This document shows, in pieces, positions 12,224 to 19,820 of a DNA stretch of 64,000 bases; within the stretch, counting starts at the first letter, position 1, and the number at the start of each line of letters is the position of its first letter. The notes under the pieces are model-generated. The model saw only the letters and a list, made by a program, of their open reading frames with translations. It searched no databases and had not been told where the DNA came from. The stretch comes from Alteromonas genovensis (GTDB lineage Bacteria > Pseudomonadota > Gammaproteobacteria > Enterobacterales > Alteromonadaceae): the NCBI RefSeq assembly GCF_010500895.1, contig NZ_JAAAWO010000002.1, positions 124,001-188,000 of the forward strand, given 5' to 3'. Made by a program: the position numbers and the translations under genes.

Positions 12224-12230
12224 CTTGCGG

Positions 12231-14852
12231 CTAAGACTGACTTAAGCGCTTTAAGGTGTAAATAAGGTCGAGAGCTTGGCGCGGAGAGAGCTCATCAGGA
12301 GATATGTTCGCAAGGGCATCGACAGCAGGGTTAGGTTTATCTGGAAACAGCAGTTCTGCTTGGCCTTTTGGCTTTGCGTTTGATGCAGCCTTTGATGTGG
12401 CTTTTGTTGTAGCTTTCGGGGTGCTTGCTGCCTTATCAGGCGTGCTCTCTTCTCCTTGTATCATAATATGAGAAGATTCGAGCGCAGCGAGCTTTTGTCG
12501 GGCGGCTTGAATGACGGTTTTTGGAACGCCCGCTAACTGCGCTACCTGAAGCCCGAAACTTTTGCTTGCTGCACCCTCTGACACCGTGTGCATAAAGCGA
12601 ATGGTATCTTCAAACTCAACAGCATCTAAATGCACATTTACTACACCTTGCTGTGTATCAGGCAGCTCAGTAAGCTCGAAATAATGAGTAGCAAAAAGGG
12701 TATAGGCATTAAGCTGCTTGGCAAGGTAACTTGCACATGCCCACGCCAGTGAGAGCCCGTCGTAGGTGCTAGTTCCACGGCCAATTTCATCCATTAACAC
12801 CAATGAATTTTCTGTGGCATTATTGAGAATATTGGCGGTTTCTGTCATTTCTACCATAAAGGTTGAGCGGCCAGAAGCAAGATCATCAGACGCACCAATG
12901 CGGGTGAAGATACGGTCAAGTTTACCAATGTGAGCCTGTTGAGCCGGCACGAAACTACCCACACATGCGAGCAGTGCAATGAGAGCCGTTTGACGCATAT
13001 ATGTAGATTTACCGCCCATATTAGGACCCGTAATTATTAGCATGCGCCGTGCGCTATCTAGCTGAAGCGGATTAGCGATGAAAGGCGCTTTCATTACATT
13101 TTCGACAACAGGGTGCCGGCCTTCTTCAAAAGTAAGTGCGCACTCGTTACTGAGCCTGGGTCTATGCCAATCTAGAGCTATTGCCCGTTCGGCGAAACAA
13201 CACAGTACATCGAGTTTTGCCAGCGCCGCGGCACTGTCTATCAGGTTGTTTAAATAAGGCGTAAAGTCATCAAATAGTGCTTCATAGAGTTTTTTCTCAA
13301 GCGCAAGCGCCGCCCCTTGACTACTAAGTACCTTATCTTCGTGCTCTTTTAATTCAGGAGTAATAAAGCGTTCGGTATTTTTCAGCGTTTGGCGACGGAT
13401 ATATTCCGCGGGTGCATTTGCGCTATTGGCGCGGCTAATTTCAATGAAAAAGCCATGTACTCGGTTGTATCCCACTTTAAGGGTAGAAATACCAGTACGC
13501 TCTCTTTCTCGACGCTCCATTGCATCTAGATAGTCTGTAGCGCCCTGAGAGAGCGCGCGTAATTCGTCTAATTCTTGATTGTAGCCAGGTGCTATGACGC
13601 CGCCTTCTCGGATAATAACCGGCGGGTTATCAATAATGGCCTTATTAAGCAGTGTTTGCAGTTCGGGATAAGTGCCGATGGTTTCACTGATTTGTTTTAT
13701 TTGGCCAGTTTCAAAGCGCGATAATGCGTCGTGTAAATCAGGTAATGCGTTAAACGCGTTTTTCAACCTCGCAAAATCACGAGGTCGCGCAGAGCGAAGG
13801 GCTAAGCGCGCCATAATACGTTCGATATCACCAATGTGTTTTAGGGCGCTGCGAATATCGTCAGGGTTATCATCAATAAAGGCGTCAACGGCGTCTAATC
13901 GACTCTGTAGCTCATGTTGGTCGGTTATCGGTGAATGGATAACCCGTTGCAACATACGGCTACCCATCGCCGTTGTGGTGGTGTCCATCACACTAAAAAG
14001 CGTGTTTTCTTGACCGCCAGATAAGTTATGGGTGAGCTCTAAATTGCGTCTTGTCGCTGCGTCTAACTGAACGCGGCTGTCTTGCTGTTCGGTTTGTATT
14101 TGCCTGATATGGGGTAGGGCAGTTCGTTGGGTGTCTTTTACATATTGCAACACACAGCCCGCAGCGCCTAACCCTTTCGTTATGCCTTTAAGACCAAAAC
14201 CATCAAGGGTCTTGGTCTCAAACTGCAGATTCAGCTGCTCATCTGCGGTATCAATGTCAAACTCCCATTCAGGACGTCTTCTTAATCCTTTTCGGTTCTC
14301 AATGAGTGAGAGTTGCTCGAAGCCTTCTGGATAGAGCAGTTCGGCTGGATTAACTCGCTGTATTTCCGCTAACAAATTCTCATCATTATCGCATTCAAAC
14401 ACCACAAATCGTCCGCTAGTCACGTCGAGCGTGGCTAAACCATAATGCATAGTGTGGCCACACACGGCGGCTAATATATTATCTCGGCGCTCTTCTAGAA
14501 GCGCTTCGTCGGTGACAGTACCGGGTGTGACAATACGCTGAACTTGGCGCTCTACGGGACCTTTACTTGTAGCGGGGTCGCCAACCTGTTCACAAATGGC
14601 TACTGACTCACCCATTTTAACTAATCGGGAAAGGTAACTCTCTACTGCGTGATAGGGTACACCAGCCATTGGAATGGGATCGCCGCCAGACTTGCCCCGA
14701 GCCGTCAATGATATATCGAGAAGATCTGCAGCTTTTTTGGCATCATCAAAAAACAATTCGTAAAAATCGCCCATGCGATAGAACAAGAGAATATTCGGAT
14801 GCTGCGCCTTAATCGTAAGGTACTGGCGCATCATAGGAGTATGTGATTCCAA
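12231..14852 (-). CDS. mutS: DNA mismatch repair protein MutS
   Basis: Mismatch-recognition ATPase of methyl-directed repair. The mismatch-binding domain begins with [17 protein letters not shown] and the [15 protein letters not shown] segment that carries the mismatch-stacking Phe. The ATPase domain contains [27 protein letters not shown] and [14 protein letters not shown]. The frame is open to 15089, but the extra 79 codons have no MutS similarity. A TTG at 14852, preceded by GAGG at good spacing, gives 873 residues and the family N-terminus; ATG at 14834 is the alternative. A Lys/Ala/Ser/Thr-rich linker precedes the C-terminal helical tail. The gene is divergent from pncC. Confidence 0.95.
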   Translation of the reverse strand: MESHTPMMRQYLTIKAQHPNILLFYRMGDFYELFFDDAKKAADLLDISLTARGKSGGDPIPMAGVPYHAVESYLSRLVKMGESVAICEQVGDPATSKGPVERQVQRIVTPGTVTDEALLEERRDNILAAVCGHTMHYGLATLDVTSGRFVVFECDNDENLLAEIQRVNPAELLYPEGFEQLSLIENRKGLRRRPEWEFDIDTADEQLNLQFETKTLDGFGLKGITKGLGAAGCVLQYVKDTQRTALPHIRQIQTEQQDSRVQLDAATRRNLELTHNLSGGQENTLFSVMDTTTTAMGSRMLQRVIHSPITDQHELQSRLDAVDAFIDDNPDDIRSALKHIGDIERIMARLALRSARPRDFARLKNAFNALPDLHDALSRFETGQIKQISETIGTYPELQTLLNKAIIDNPPVIIREGGVIAPGYNQELDELRALSQGATDYLDAMERRERERTGISTLKVGYNRVHGFFIEISRANSANAPAEYIRRQTLKNTERFITPELKEHEDKVLSSQGAALALEKKLYEALFDDFTPYLNNLIDSAAALAKLDVLCCFAERAIALDWHRPRLSNECALTFEEGRHPVVENVMKAPFIANPLQLDSARRMLIITGPNMGGKSTYMRQTALIALLACVGSFVPAQQAHIGKLDRIFTRIGASDDLASGRSTFMVEMTETANILNNATENSLVLMDEIGRGTSTYDGLSLAWACASYLAKQLNAYTLFATHYFELTELPDTQQGVVNVHLDAVEFEDTIRFMHTVSEGAASKSFGLQVAQLAGVPKTVIQAARQKLAALESSHIMIQGEESTPDKAASTPKATTKATSKAASNAKPKGQAELLFPDKPNPAVDALANISPDELSPRQALDLIYTLKRLSQS

Positions 14853-14949
14853 AAAAACGGCCTCGATAGATATGTTTATGGTGTTAGTGCGTATGGTAAC
14901 AAATAAATGATAAACTCTGTGTAACAAAAAGCACTGACGGTAAATTGAT

Positions 14950-15489
14950 ATGACCACACCATTTTCAACGGTTTCTATTACAAACGCTATACCTCTAGTG
15001 CTTGATAGCGCGTTAAATACCCAAGTAATGGCGATTGGTGATGTGTTGCGTGAAAGGGGATGGACAGCATCTTCTGCTGAGTCGTGCACCGGCGGCGGTA
15101 TTGCTTTCGCGTTTACCAGCGTGGCAGGCAGTTCAGATTGGTTTAATCAGTCTTGGGTAACCTATTCTAATAAGGCTAAAACACAGGAACTGTCAGTAAA
15201 CACTGAAACCCTTGAGGTGCATGGTGCTGTATCGCAGCAGACGGTGACTGAGATGGCGCTTGGTGTGCAAAAGCGATGCGGAGCAAACGTGGTGATTACG
15301 GTTAGCGGTATTGCTGGGCCTGGTGGCGGTAGTGACAGCAAACCTGTTGGCACTGTGTGGTTTGGTTTCATTTGTGGGGAAGATGCTTTTCAAGTTAAGC
15401 AGGTGTTTAGTGGCAACAGGGATGAAGTGCGTGGTCAAGCGGTAGCGTTTGCAATCAATTACGTGCTGAAAATGCTTAGTGCTAGTTAA
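14950..15489 (+). CDS. pncC: Nicotinamide-nucleotide amidohydrolase PncC (CinA C-terminal family)
   Basis: A 179-residue stand-alone CinA C-terminal domain protein, which deamidates nicotinamide mononucleotide to nicotinate mononucleotide in NAD recycling. Family blocks are visible: [25 protein letters not shown], a [12 protein letters not shown] segment and [23 protein letters not shown]. The N-terminus is about 20 residues longer than in many homologues, so a start nearer VMAIGDVL is possible. The mutS-pncC-recA order is typical of gammaproteobacteria. Confidence 0.93.
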   Translation: MTTPFSTVSITNAIPLVLDSALNTQVMAIGDVLRERGWTASSAESCTGGGIAFAFTSVAGSSDWFNQSWVTYSNKAKTQELSVNTETLEVHGAVSQQTVTEMALGVQKRCGANVVITVSGIAGPGGGSDSKPVGTVWFGFICGEDAFQVKQVFSGNRDEVRGQAVAFAINYVLKMLSAS

Positions 15490-15534
15490 GCCAAACATAT
15501 TCGGGCGTGTTGGAAAAAATAATTAAAACACTGG

Positions 15535-15564
15535 TTGAAACTGTATGCTTGTACAGTATAGAAT
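15535..15564 (+). promoter_or_regulatory. recA promoter with embedded LexA (SOS) box
   Basis: TTGAAA (15535-15540) is followed by CTGTATGCTTGTACAG (15541-15556), which fits the gammaproteobacterial LexA consensus CTG-N10-CAG. A TATAGAAT -10 region follows at about 15557-15564. The operator therefore fills the spacer, so LexA would directly block RNA polymerase. This start would give recA a leader of about 240 nt. Confidence 0.85.
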
Positions 15565-15687
15565 GCATGCAGAAATTGTTAAGGTGTTGATGTAGTTGTT
15601 AGTCATAGCAACTTTAGATTTACGCGCGGTTTTATAGCGCTGAGTCAATACTAACGGTGTTTTGGTGTGAGTGCACCTGTGTAAAAG

Positions 15688-15742
15688 TTAAAATATAAGA
15701 ATGTGAAAAAGTATTTTTATATTTTAATTTTTACTCACATTC
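15688..15742 (+). promoter_or_regulatory. Interleaved inverted repeats in the recA leader
   Basis: Two perfect inverted repeats interlock: TTAAAATATAA (15688-15698) with TTATATTTTAA (15717-15727), and GAATGTGA (15699-15706) with TCACATTC (15735-15742). The order A-B-A'-B' has H-type pseudoknot topology, or alternatively describes two mutually exclusive hairpins. It lies within the long recA 5' leader, ending about 70 nt before the start codon. No function is known. Confidence 0.4.
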
Positions 15743-15809
15743 ATGTTCCAACTCTTGTTGATAATAAACGCAATGTGACGCGCAAAAGATAAGCATAGGC
15801 ATAGTTAAA

Positions 15810-16844
15810 ATGACAGATCAAAATAGAACTAAAGCGTTAGATGCAGCGCTTTCCCAAATTGAAAAGCAATTTGGTAAAGGCTCAATCATGAAGTTGGGCG
15901 AAAACAAGACAATGGATGTGGAAACGATTTCCACAGGCTCCCTTGGGCTAGACATTGCGCTTGGTGCGGGGGGGTTACCACTTGGCCGAATTGTTGAAAT
16001 TTACGGCCCAGAATCATCAGGTAAAACAACGTTAACCCTTGAGGTTATTGCTGAAGCGCAGCGCCAGGGCAAGACTTGTGCGTTCGTCGATGCGGAACAC
16101 GCGCTAGACCCTATTTACGCTGAAAAACTTGGCGTTAACATTAACGAGTTATTGGTATCGCAACCTGACACGGGTGAGCAAGCGCTTGAAATTTGCGACA
16201 TGTTGACACGGTCTGGCGCTGTTGACGTTATTGTTGTCGATTCCGTGGCGGCGCTAACACCGCGAGCTGAAATCGAAGGCGATATCGGTGATTCACACGT
16301 AGGTCTTGCTGCGAGAATGATGTCTCAAAGTATGCGTAAAATTACGGGTAATTTGAAACGCTCGAACACAATGATGATTTTTATCAACCAAATTCGTATG
16401 AAAATTGGTGTAATGTTCGGAAGCCCTGAAACCACAACAGGTGGTAACGCGCTGAAGTTTTACGCGTCTGTGCGCTTAGACATCAGAAGAATTGGTTCGG
16501 TAAAAGAAGGCGATGAGGTTGTTGGTAACGAAACTCGCGTTAAAGTCGTTAAGAACAAGATCGCGCCTCCGTTCAAACAAGCTGAATTTATCATTCGCTA
16601 TGGTGAAGGTATTTCTAAGCACGGCGAGTTAATCGACTTAGGCGTTAAGCACAAGTTGGTTGATAAAGCCGGAGCGTGGTATAGCTACAACACAGACCGT
16701 ATCGGTCAGGGTAAAGCGAACAGCATGTTGTTTTTAAAGAACAACCCTGCCGTATCGGACGAGATAGAAGCTAAGCTTAGAGAAATGTTGCTTCCAAGTA
16801 AAATCGTTGAAGATAAAAGCGAAGAGGCTGGTGAAGAGTCATAA
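15810..16844 (+). CDS. recA: Recombinase RecA
   Basis: DNA strand-exchange recombinase and SOS coprotease. The 344-residue protein contains the Walker A loop [10 protein letters not shown], the [21 protein letters not shown] region, the L2 loop ([30 protein letters not shown]) and the usual acidic C-terminal tail ([10 protein letters not shown]). Expression is likely under LexA control from the promoter about 250 bp upstream. It is followed by its own terminator. No recX gene follows; the next gene is an ABC transporter ATPase about 500 bp away. Confidence 0.98.
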   Translation: MTDQNRTKALDAALSQIEKQFGKGSIMKLGENKTMDVETISTGSLGLDIALGAGGLPLGRIVEIYGPESSGKTTLTLEVIAEAQRQGKTCAFVDAEHALDPIYAEKLGVNINELLVSQPDTGEQALEICDMLTRSGAVDVIVVDSVAALTPRAEIEGDIGDSHVGLAARMMSQSMRKITGNLKRSNTMMIFINQIRMKIGVMFGSPETTTGGNALKFYASVRLDIRRIGSVKEGDEVVGNETRVKVVKNKIAPPFKQAEFIIRYGEGISKHGELIDLGVKHKLVDKAGAWYSYNTDRIGQGKANSMLFLKNNPAVSDEIEAKLREMLLPSKIVEDKSEEAGEES

Positions 16845-16911
16845 GCACCACCAGAGACAGCGTCTTACTTAAATGATTTGTGAGAAGCTCAATCCTCTTT
16901 AAAATAATTAA

Positions 16912-16935
16912 AACCGCCATCAAGGCGGTTTTTTT
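16912..16935 (+). terminator. Rho-independent terminator of recA
   Basis: AACCGCC (16912-16918) pairs with GGCGGTT (16924-16930) around a 5-nt loop, followed by a T-run. Confidence 0.85.
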
Positions 16936-17349
16936 GTATCTATCAATTAACGATATTGTTCAACAGAAAACATTTACTAACATTTTTAGCCTGAATAACC
17001 CTTGTTTACATGACTAATAAGAGGAATGCTGTAATTAATCGCAAAAAGAAAAGACTAATAGTCTGTGCAGCGTTTCATCTAAGCGCAAAGTAAAGCGAAA
17101 AACAGTACAGCGAAAAACAGTACAGTGACAAATAGTACAGCGATAAATAGTGAAGTGATAAATAGAATGTTCATCCAATAGCCCAAGCTATGAACATTGT
17201 ATGTTTATGCAAAATAAAGTATTTCTAATATGATAAAAATAAATAGTGCAATGCTGCTTATGTTGTAAGCATCACTGAACGTCATCGGTTTATGAATACG
17301 CGAGTTGCTGGCATAAATCGTAATTAATAAAAGAGAAGAGGGAACGTCC
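16936..17349. other. Intergenic region downstream of recA, no gene seen
   Basis: This 414-bp AT-rich gap holds a five-copy 15-bp tandem repeat (17095-17169). An inverted repeat AATGTTCAT/ATGAACATT overlaps its end (17166-17174 with 17190-17198). A GAGGGAAC ribosome-binding site precedes the ABC transporter start. No recX-like frame is present on either strand. Confidence 0.6.
17095..17169. repeat. Degenerate 15-bp tandem repeat, five copies
   Basis: Units of 15 bp start at 17095, 17110, 17125, 17140 and 17155. The first two are identical (GCGAAAAACAGTACA). Later copies drift to GTGACAAATAGTACA and GCGATAAATAGTGAA, and the last is the most diverged. The array is noncoding. Confidence 0.85.
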
Positions 17350-18156
17350 ATGATTGAAATAGCTGGCCTCGCTAAACGCTTTGAGGTCGAGAACCCGAAA
17401 AAGCTTAGCGAACAAGAGAAAAAAGATCCGCGTTTGAAGGGGCGTTATTTTCAGTCTGTTAGGGATGTATCTTTTACATGTCAAAGTGGAGAGGTTCTTG
17501 GTTTGCTTGGACCCAATGGAGCGGGTAAAACGACGACGCTTCGTATGTTATCAACAGCACTTCGTCCAGATAGCGGCAGCGTGTTAATAGATGGCCAAGA
17601 CATTTTGGCGAATCCTAATGTTGCACGCAAAAAGATAGGCTTTTTATCGAGCTCCACAGGTTTGTATGGTCGACTGACTGGTAGAGAAAATATCAGTTAC
17701 TTCGGCGAACTGCATGGATTATCGAAAAGTACGATTAATGCTCGTATTGAAGAAATGGCAGACTTACTTGATATGCAGAGCTTCTTAGAGCGTCGAGCCG
17801 AAAATTTTTCATCTGGGATGAAGCAGAAAGTATCAATAGCGAGAGCGGTTATTCACGAGCCTTCACTTGTTGTGCTCGATGAGCCCACCACGGGTTTAGA
17901 TATTATGGCTACCAGCACCGTAATGGAATTTATCCAGCGATTAAAAGACAAAGGCACGCCCGTTATTTTCTCTACCCACCATCTCGATGAAGTGCAAACG
18001 CTGTGTGACAAAGTCACCGTCATCAACCAAGGTGAAACGGTATTTAATGACTCATTAGCGGCGTTCAGTGCACTGTCTGATGGCCAAATGCACAAGAGTT
18101 TCCTTAAAACACTAGAAACAGAATCACAGGAGAAGAGCAATGTGGTTAATCTTTAA
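17350..18156 (+). CDS. natA: NatA-type ABC transporter ATP-binding protein
   Basis: A 268-residue ATPase subunit of an ABC-2 type exporter, resembling NatA of the Na+ exporter NatAB. It has Walker A GPNGAGKTTT, signature FSSGMKQKVSIARA, Walker B LVVLDEPTTGLD and the switch histidine in STHHLDE. A charged insertion (KKLSEQEKKDPRLKGRY) lies between the first strands, as in other NatA-like proteins. It overlaps the permease gene by 17 bp, indicating translational coupling. The substrate is not proven; sodium is assumed from the family. Confidence 0.85.
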   Translation: MIEIAGLAKRFEVENPKKLSEQEKKDPRLKGRYFQSVRDVSFTCQSGEVLGLLGPNGAGKTTTLRMLSTALRPDSGSVLIDGQDILANPNVARKKIGFLSSSTGLYGRLTGRENISYFGELHGLSKSTINARIEEMADLLDMQSFLERRAENFSSGMKQKVSIARAVIHEPSLVVLDEPTTGLDIMATSTVMEFIQRLKDKGTPVIFSTHHLDEVQTLCDKVTVINQGETVFNDSLAAFSALSDGQMHKSFLKTLETESQEKSNVVNL

Positions 18157-19348
18157 GAAGGAGTTTAAAGAGTTATTGCGGGATAGAAAAACTATCATCT
18201 TTATGATCTTGTTACCGCTATTACTGTTCCCCGCGATCTTTGGTGTGGGCATTTTCTTTATGAGTAATGCCGCTGAAAAGGCAGAAAACGAAATTTTAAA
18301 ATATGCCATTGTTGGTGAAGCTTATGCGCCAGATATTGTTGAGTCGTTCAGTCAGGCTTCGGATAAGTTTGAGCAAGTCGCTATTGACGGCACCGCTACC
18401 GATAAACAAGGCTACGCAACGCTGATTAAAAACGAAACCTTAGACTTCGTGCTAGTAATACCTGAAACCTTTAACCCTGACATTTTGACGTCTGGGCAGC
18501 ACAAAATTGAGCTTTATCTTAATGACGCTGGGCTCAATAAGGTGTATGGACGGGTAGCTGAAATTATCGATGTATATATGGATGAGTACCAGCTTTCTGC
18601 ATTTACGCAGTTAGGTTTAAATGAATCTCAGCAGGAGGCGCTGCTAAAACCCATTTCAATAGAAAAGCAAAATATTGCTGATGATAGAGAAGTGTGGGGA
18701 GAGCGTATTGGCGGCTTCCTTCCTTATTTCATATTCATACTGTGCTTACAAGGCGCAATGGCGCCGGCCGCTGATTTAGGGGCAGGGGAAAAAGAAAGAG
18801 GTACACTAGAAACATTACTTATTTCACCAATGGACAGGTACAAACTTGTTCTGGGCAAATTCTTTACGGTAAGCGCTGCAGGGATCATTACTGCCCTCAT
18901 CACCGTATCGTCCATGGCTCTGTGGGGAATAGTGTTATCACAAGGTATGGCCATCGAATTTGTCGTTGAAGTGATGTCCATGATTGGCATTGTGGATTTT
19001 GTACTGATATTTCTTATGTTGGTGCCTGTGGTGGCAGTATTCGCAGCTATTTTGCTTTCCCTTTCTATCTATGCGCGTTCATTCAAAGAAGCACAAAGTT
19101 ATATGGGCTCGCTAATCATGGTGGTTATCTTCCCTGTGCTGATTGCCATGATGCCTGGTGTAGAACTAAAAGGTGCGTGGGTGTGGGTTCCGTTAACCAA
19201 CGTAGCTCTCGCGATGAAGGAACTGTTTAAGGGCACTATGGACTACTTTGCGTTGTTCGGTATTTTTACTTCCACAGCCGTTATAGCAATAGGTCTTATC
19301 ATGTTCTGCATTCATTGGTTTAACAAAGAAAAAGTACTCTTTAGATAG
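18140..19348 (+). CDS. natB: NatB-type ABC-2 permease
   Basis: A 402-residue membrane subunit paired with the overlapping ATPase. An N-terminal amphipathic KKEFKELLRDRKT segment is followed by the first membrane helix (IIFMILLPLLLFPAIFGVGIFF). A large extracytoplasmic domain follows (about residues 55-185), then five or so further helices starting near GGFLPYFIFILCLQGAM. The GAGEKERGTLETLLISP loop is characteristic of ABC-2 permeases of the NatB type. A good AGGAGAAGAG ribosome-binding site lies within the end of natA. A strong terminator follows. Confidence 0.85.
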   Translation: MWLIFKKEFKELLRDRKTIIFMILLPLLLFPAIFGVGIFFMSNAAEKAENEILKYAIVGEAYAPDIVESFSQASDKFEQVAIDGTATDKQGYATLIKNETLDFVLVIPETFNPDILTSGQHKIELYLNDAGLNKVYGRVAEIIDVYMDEYQLSAFTQLGLNESQQEALLKPISIEKQNIADDREVWGERIGGFLPYFIFILCLQGAMAPAADLGAGEKERGTLETLLISPMDRYKLVLGKFFTVSAAGIITALITVSSMALWGIVLSQGMAIEFVVEVMSMIGIVDFVLIFLMLVPVVAVFAAILLSLSIYARSFKEAQSYMGSLIMVVIFPVLIAMMPGVELKGAWVWVPLTNVALAMKELFKGTMDYFALFGIFTSTAVIAIGLIMFCIHWFNKEKVLFR

Positions 19349-19370
19349 CCAATTTACTGGTATAAGCGAG

Positions 19371-19428
19371 AGCGCCCTGTGTGGTTGGAAGGTGGTTAAT
19401 CCTACCAGCCACACGGGGCGTTTTTTTT
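19371..19428 (+). terminator. Rho-independent terminator after natAB
   Basis: A long GC-rich stem pairs CGCCCTGTGTGG with CCACACGGGGCG (about 19373-19384 with 19409-19420) with one bulge, followed by eight T residues. It separates natAB from the convergent flagellar-like genes. Confidence 0.85.
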
Positions 19429-19482
19429 ATGGCGTGGAGTATTTTTTAAGGCTGTATATTCGGCCAACACAAAGGGGGAGTT

Positions 19483-19806
19483 TCATACTTCAAAATCGAT
19501 TCGTTTGATAATACTTTCCCAGCCCGGTGGGATCTTTCCTTGAAGAACGTATGAGTAGGCAAGCAGCTCTGCGATGACAAAGTACAAGGACTCTGGGATA
19601 TCTTGGCCTACATCAAGTGTGGCAAGGACTTCACTTAAATAAGGGTCTTCATGGATAAGTATTCCTGTTTCTTCTGCCATAGCAATGATGGCTTCGGCGA
19701 GGTCGCCATATCCCTTTGCCACCACTTTTGGCGTATTTTTTTTGTCGCCTCCTTCGTACTTGAGGCCTATGGCACGTTTAGCCTTGTTTTGCTTATCTGA
19801 ACTCAT
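19483..19806 (-). CDS. FlhB C-terminal-domain-like protein
   Basis: A 107-residue soluble protein resembling only the cytoplasmic export-switch domain of FlhB/YscU. It has AIGLKYEGGDKKNTPKVVAKG followed by LAEAIIAMAEETGILIHEDPYLSEVL and IPESLYFVIAELLAYSYVL. The membrane part is absent and the self-cleaving NPTH motif is not present. Paired FliK-like and FlhB-tail genes occur elsewhere (for example ylqG-ylqH in Bacillus) and near ccm genes in several gammaproteobacteria. It lies 14 bp downstream of the FliK-like gene, so they form an operon. The cellular role is uncertain. Confidence 0.82.
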   Translation of the reverse strand: MSSDKQNKAKRAIGLKYEGGDKKNTPKVVAKGYGDLAEAIIAMAEETGILIHEDPYLSEVLATLDVGQDIPESLYFVIAELLAYSYVLQGKIPPGWESIIKRIDFEV

Positions 19807-19820
19807 CGCAATAACTCATT

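Noticed and set aside
14853-15089. N-terminal extension of MutS by 79 residues
   Set aside because: It overlaps the divergent pncC start, has no MutS similarity, and a better start with a ribosome-binding site exists at 14852.
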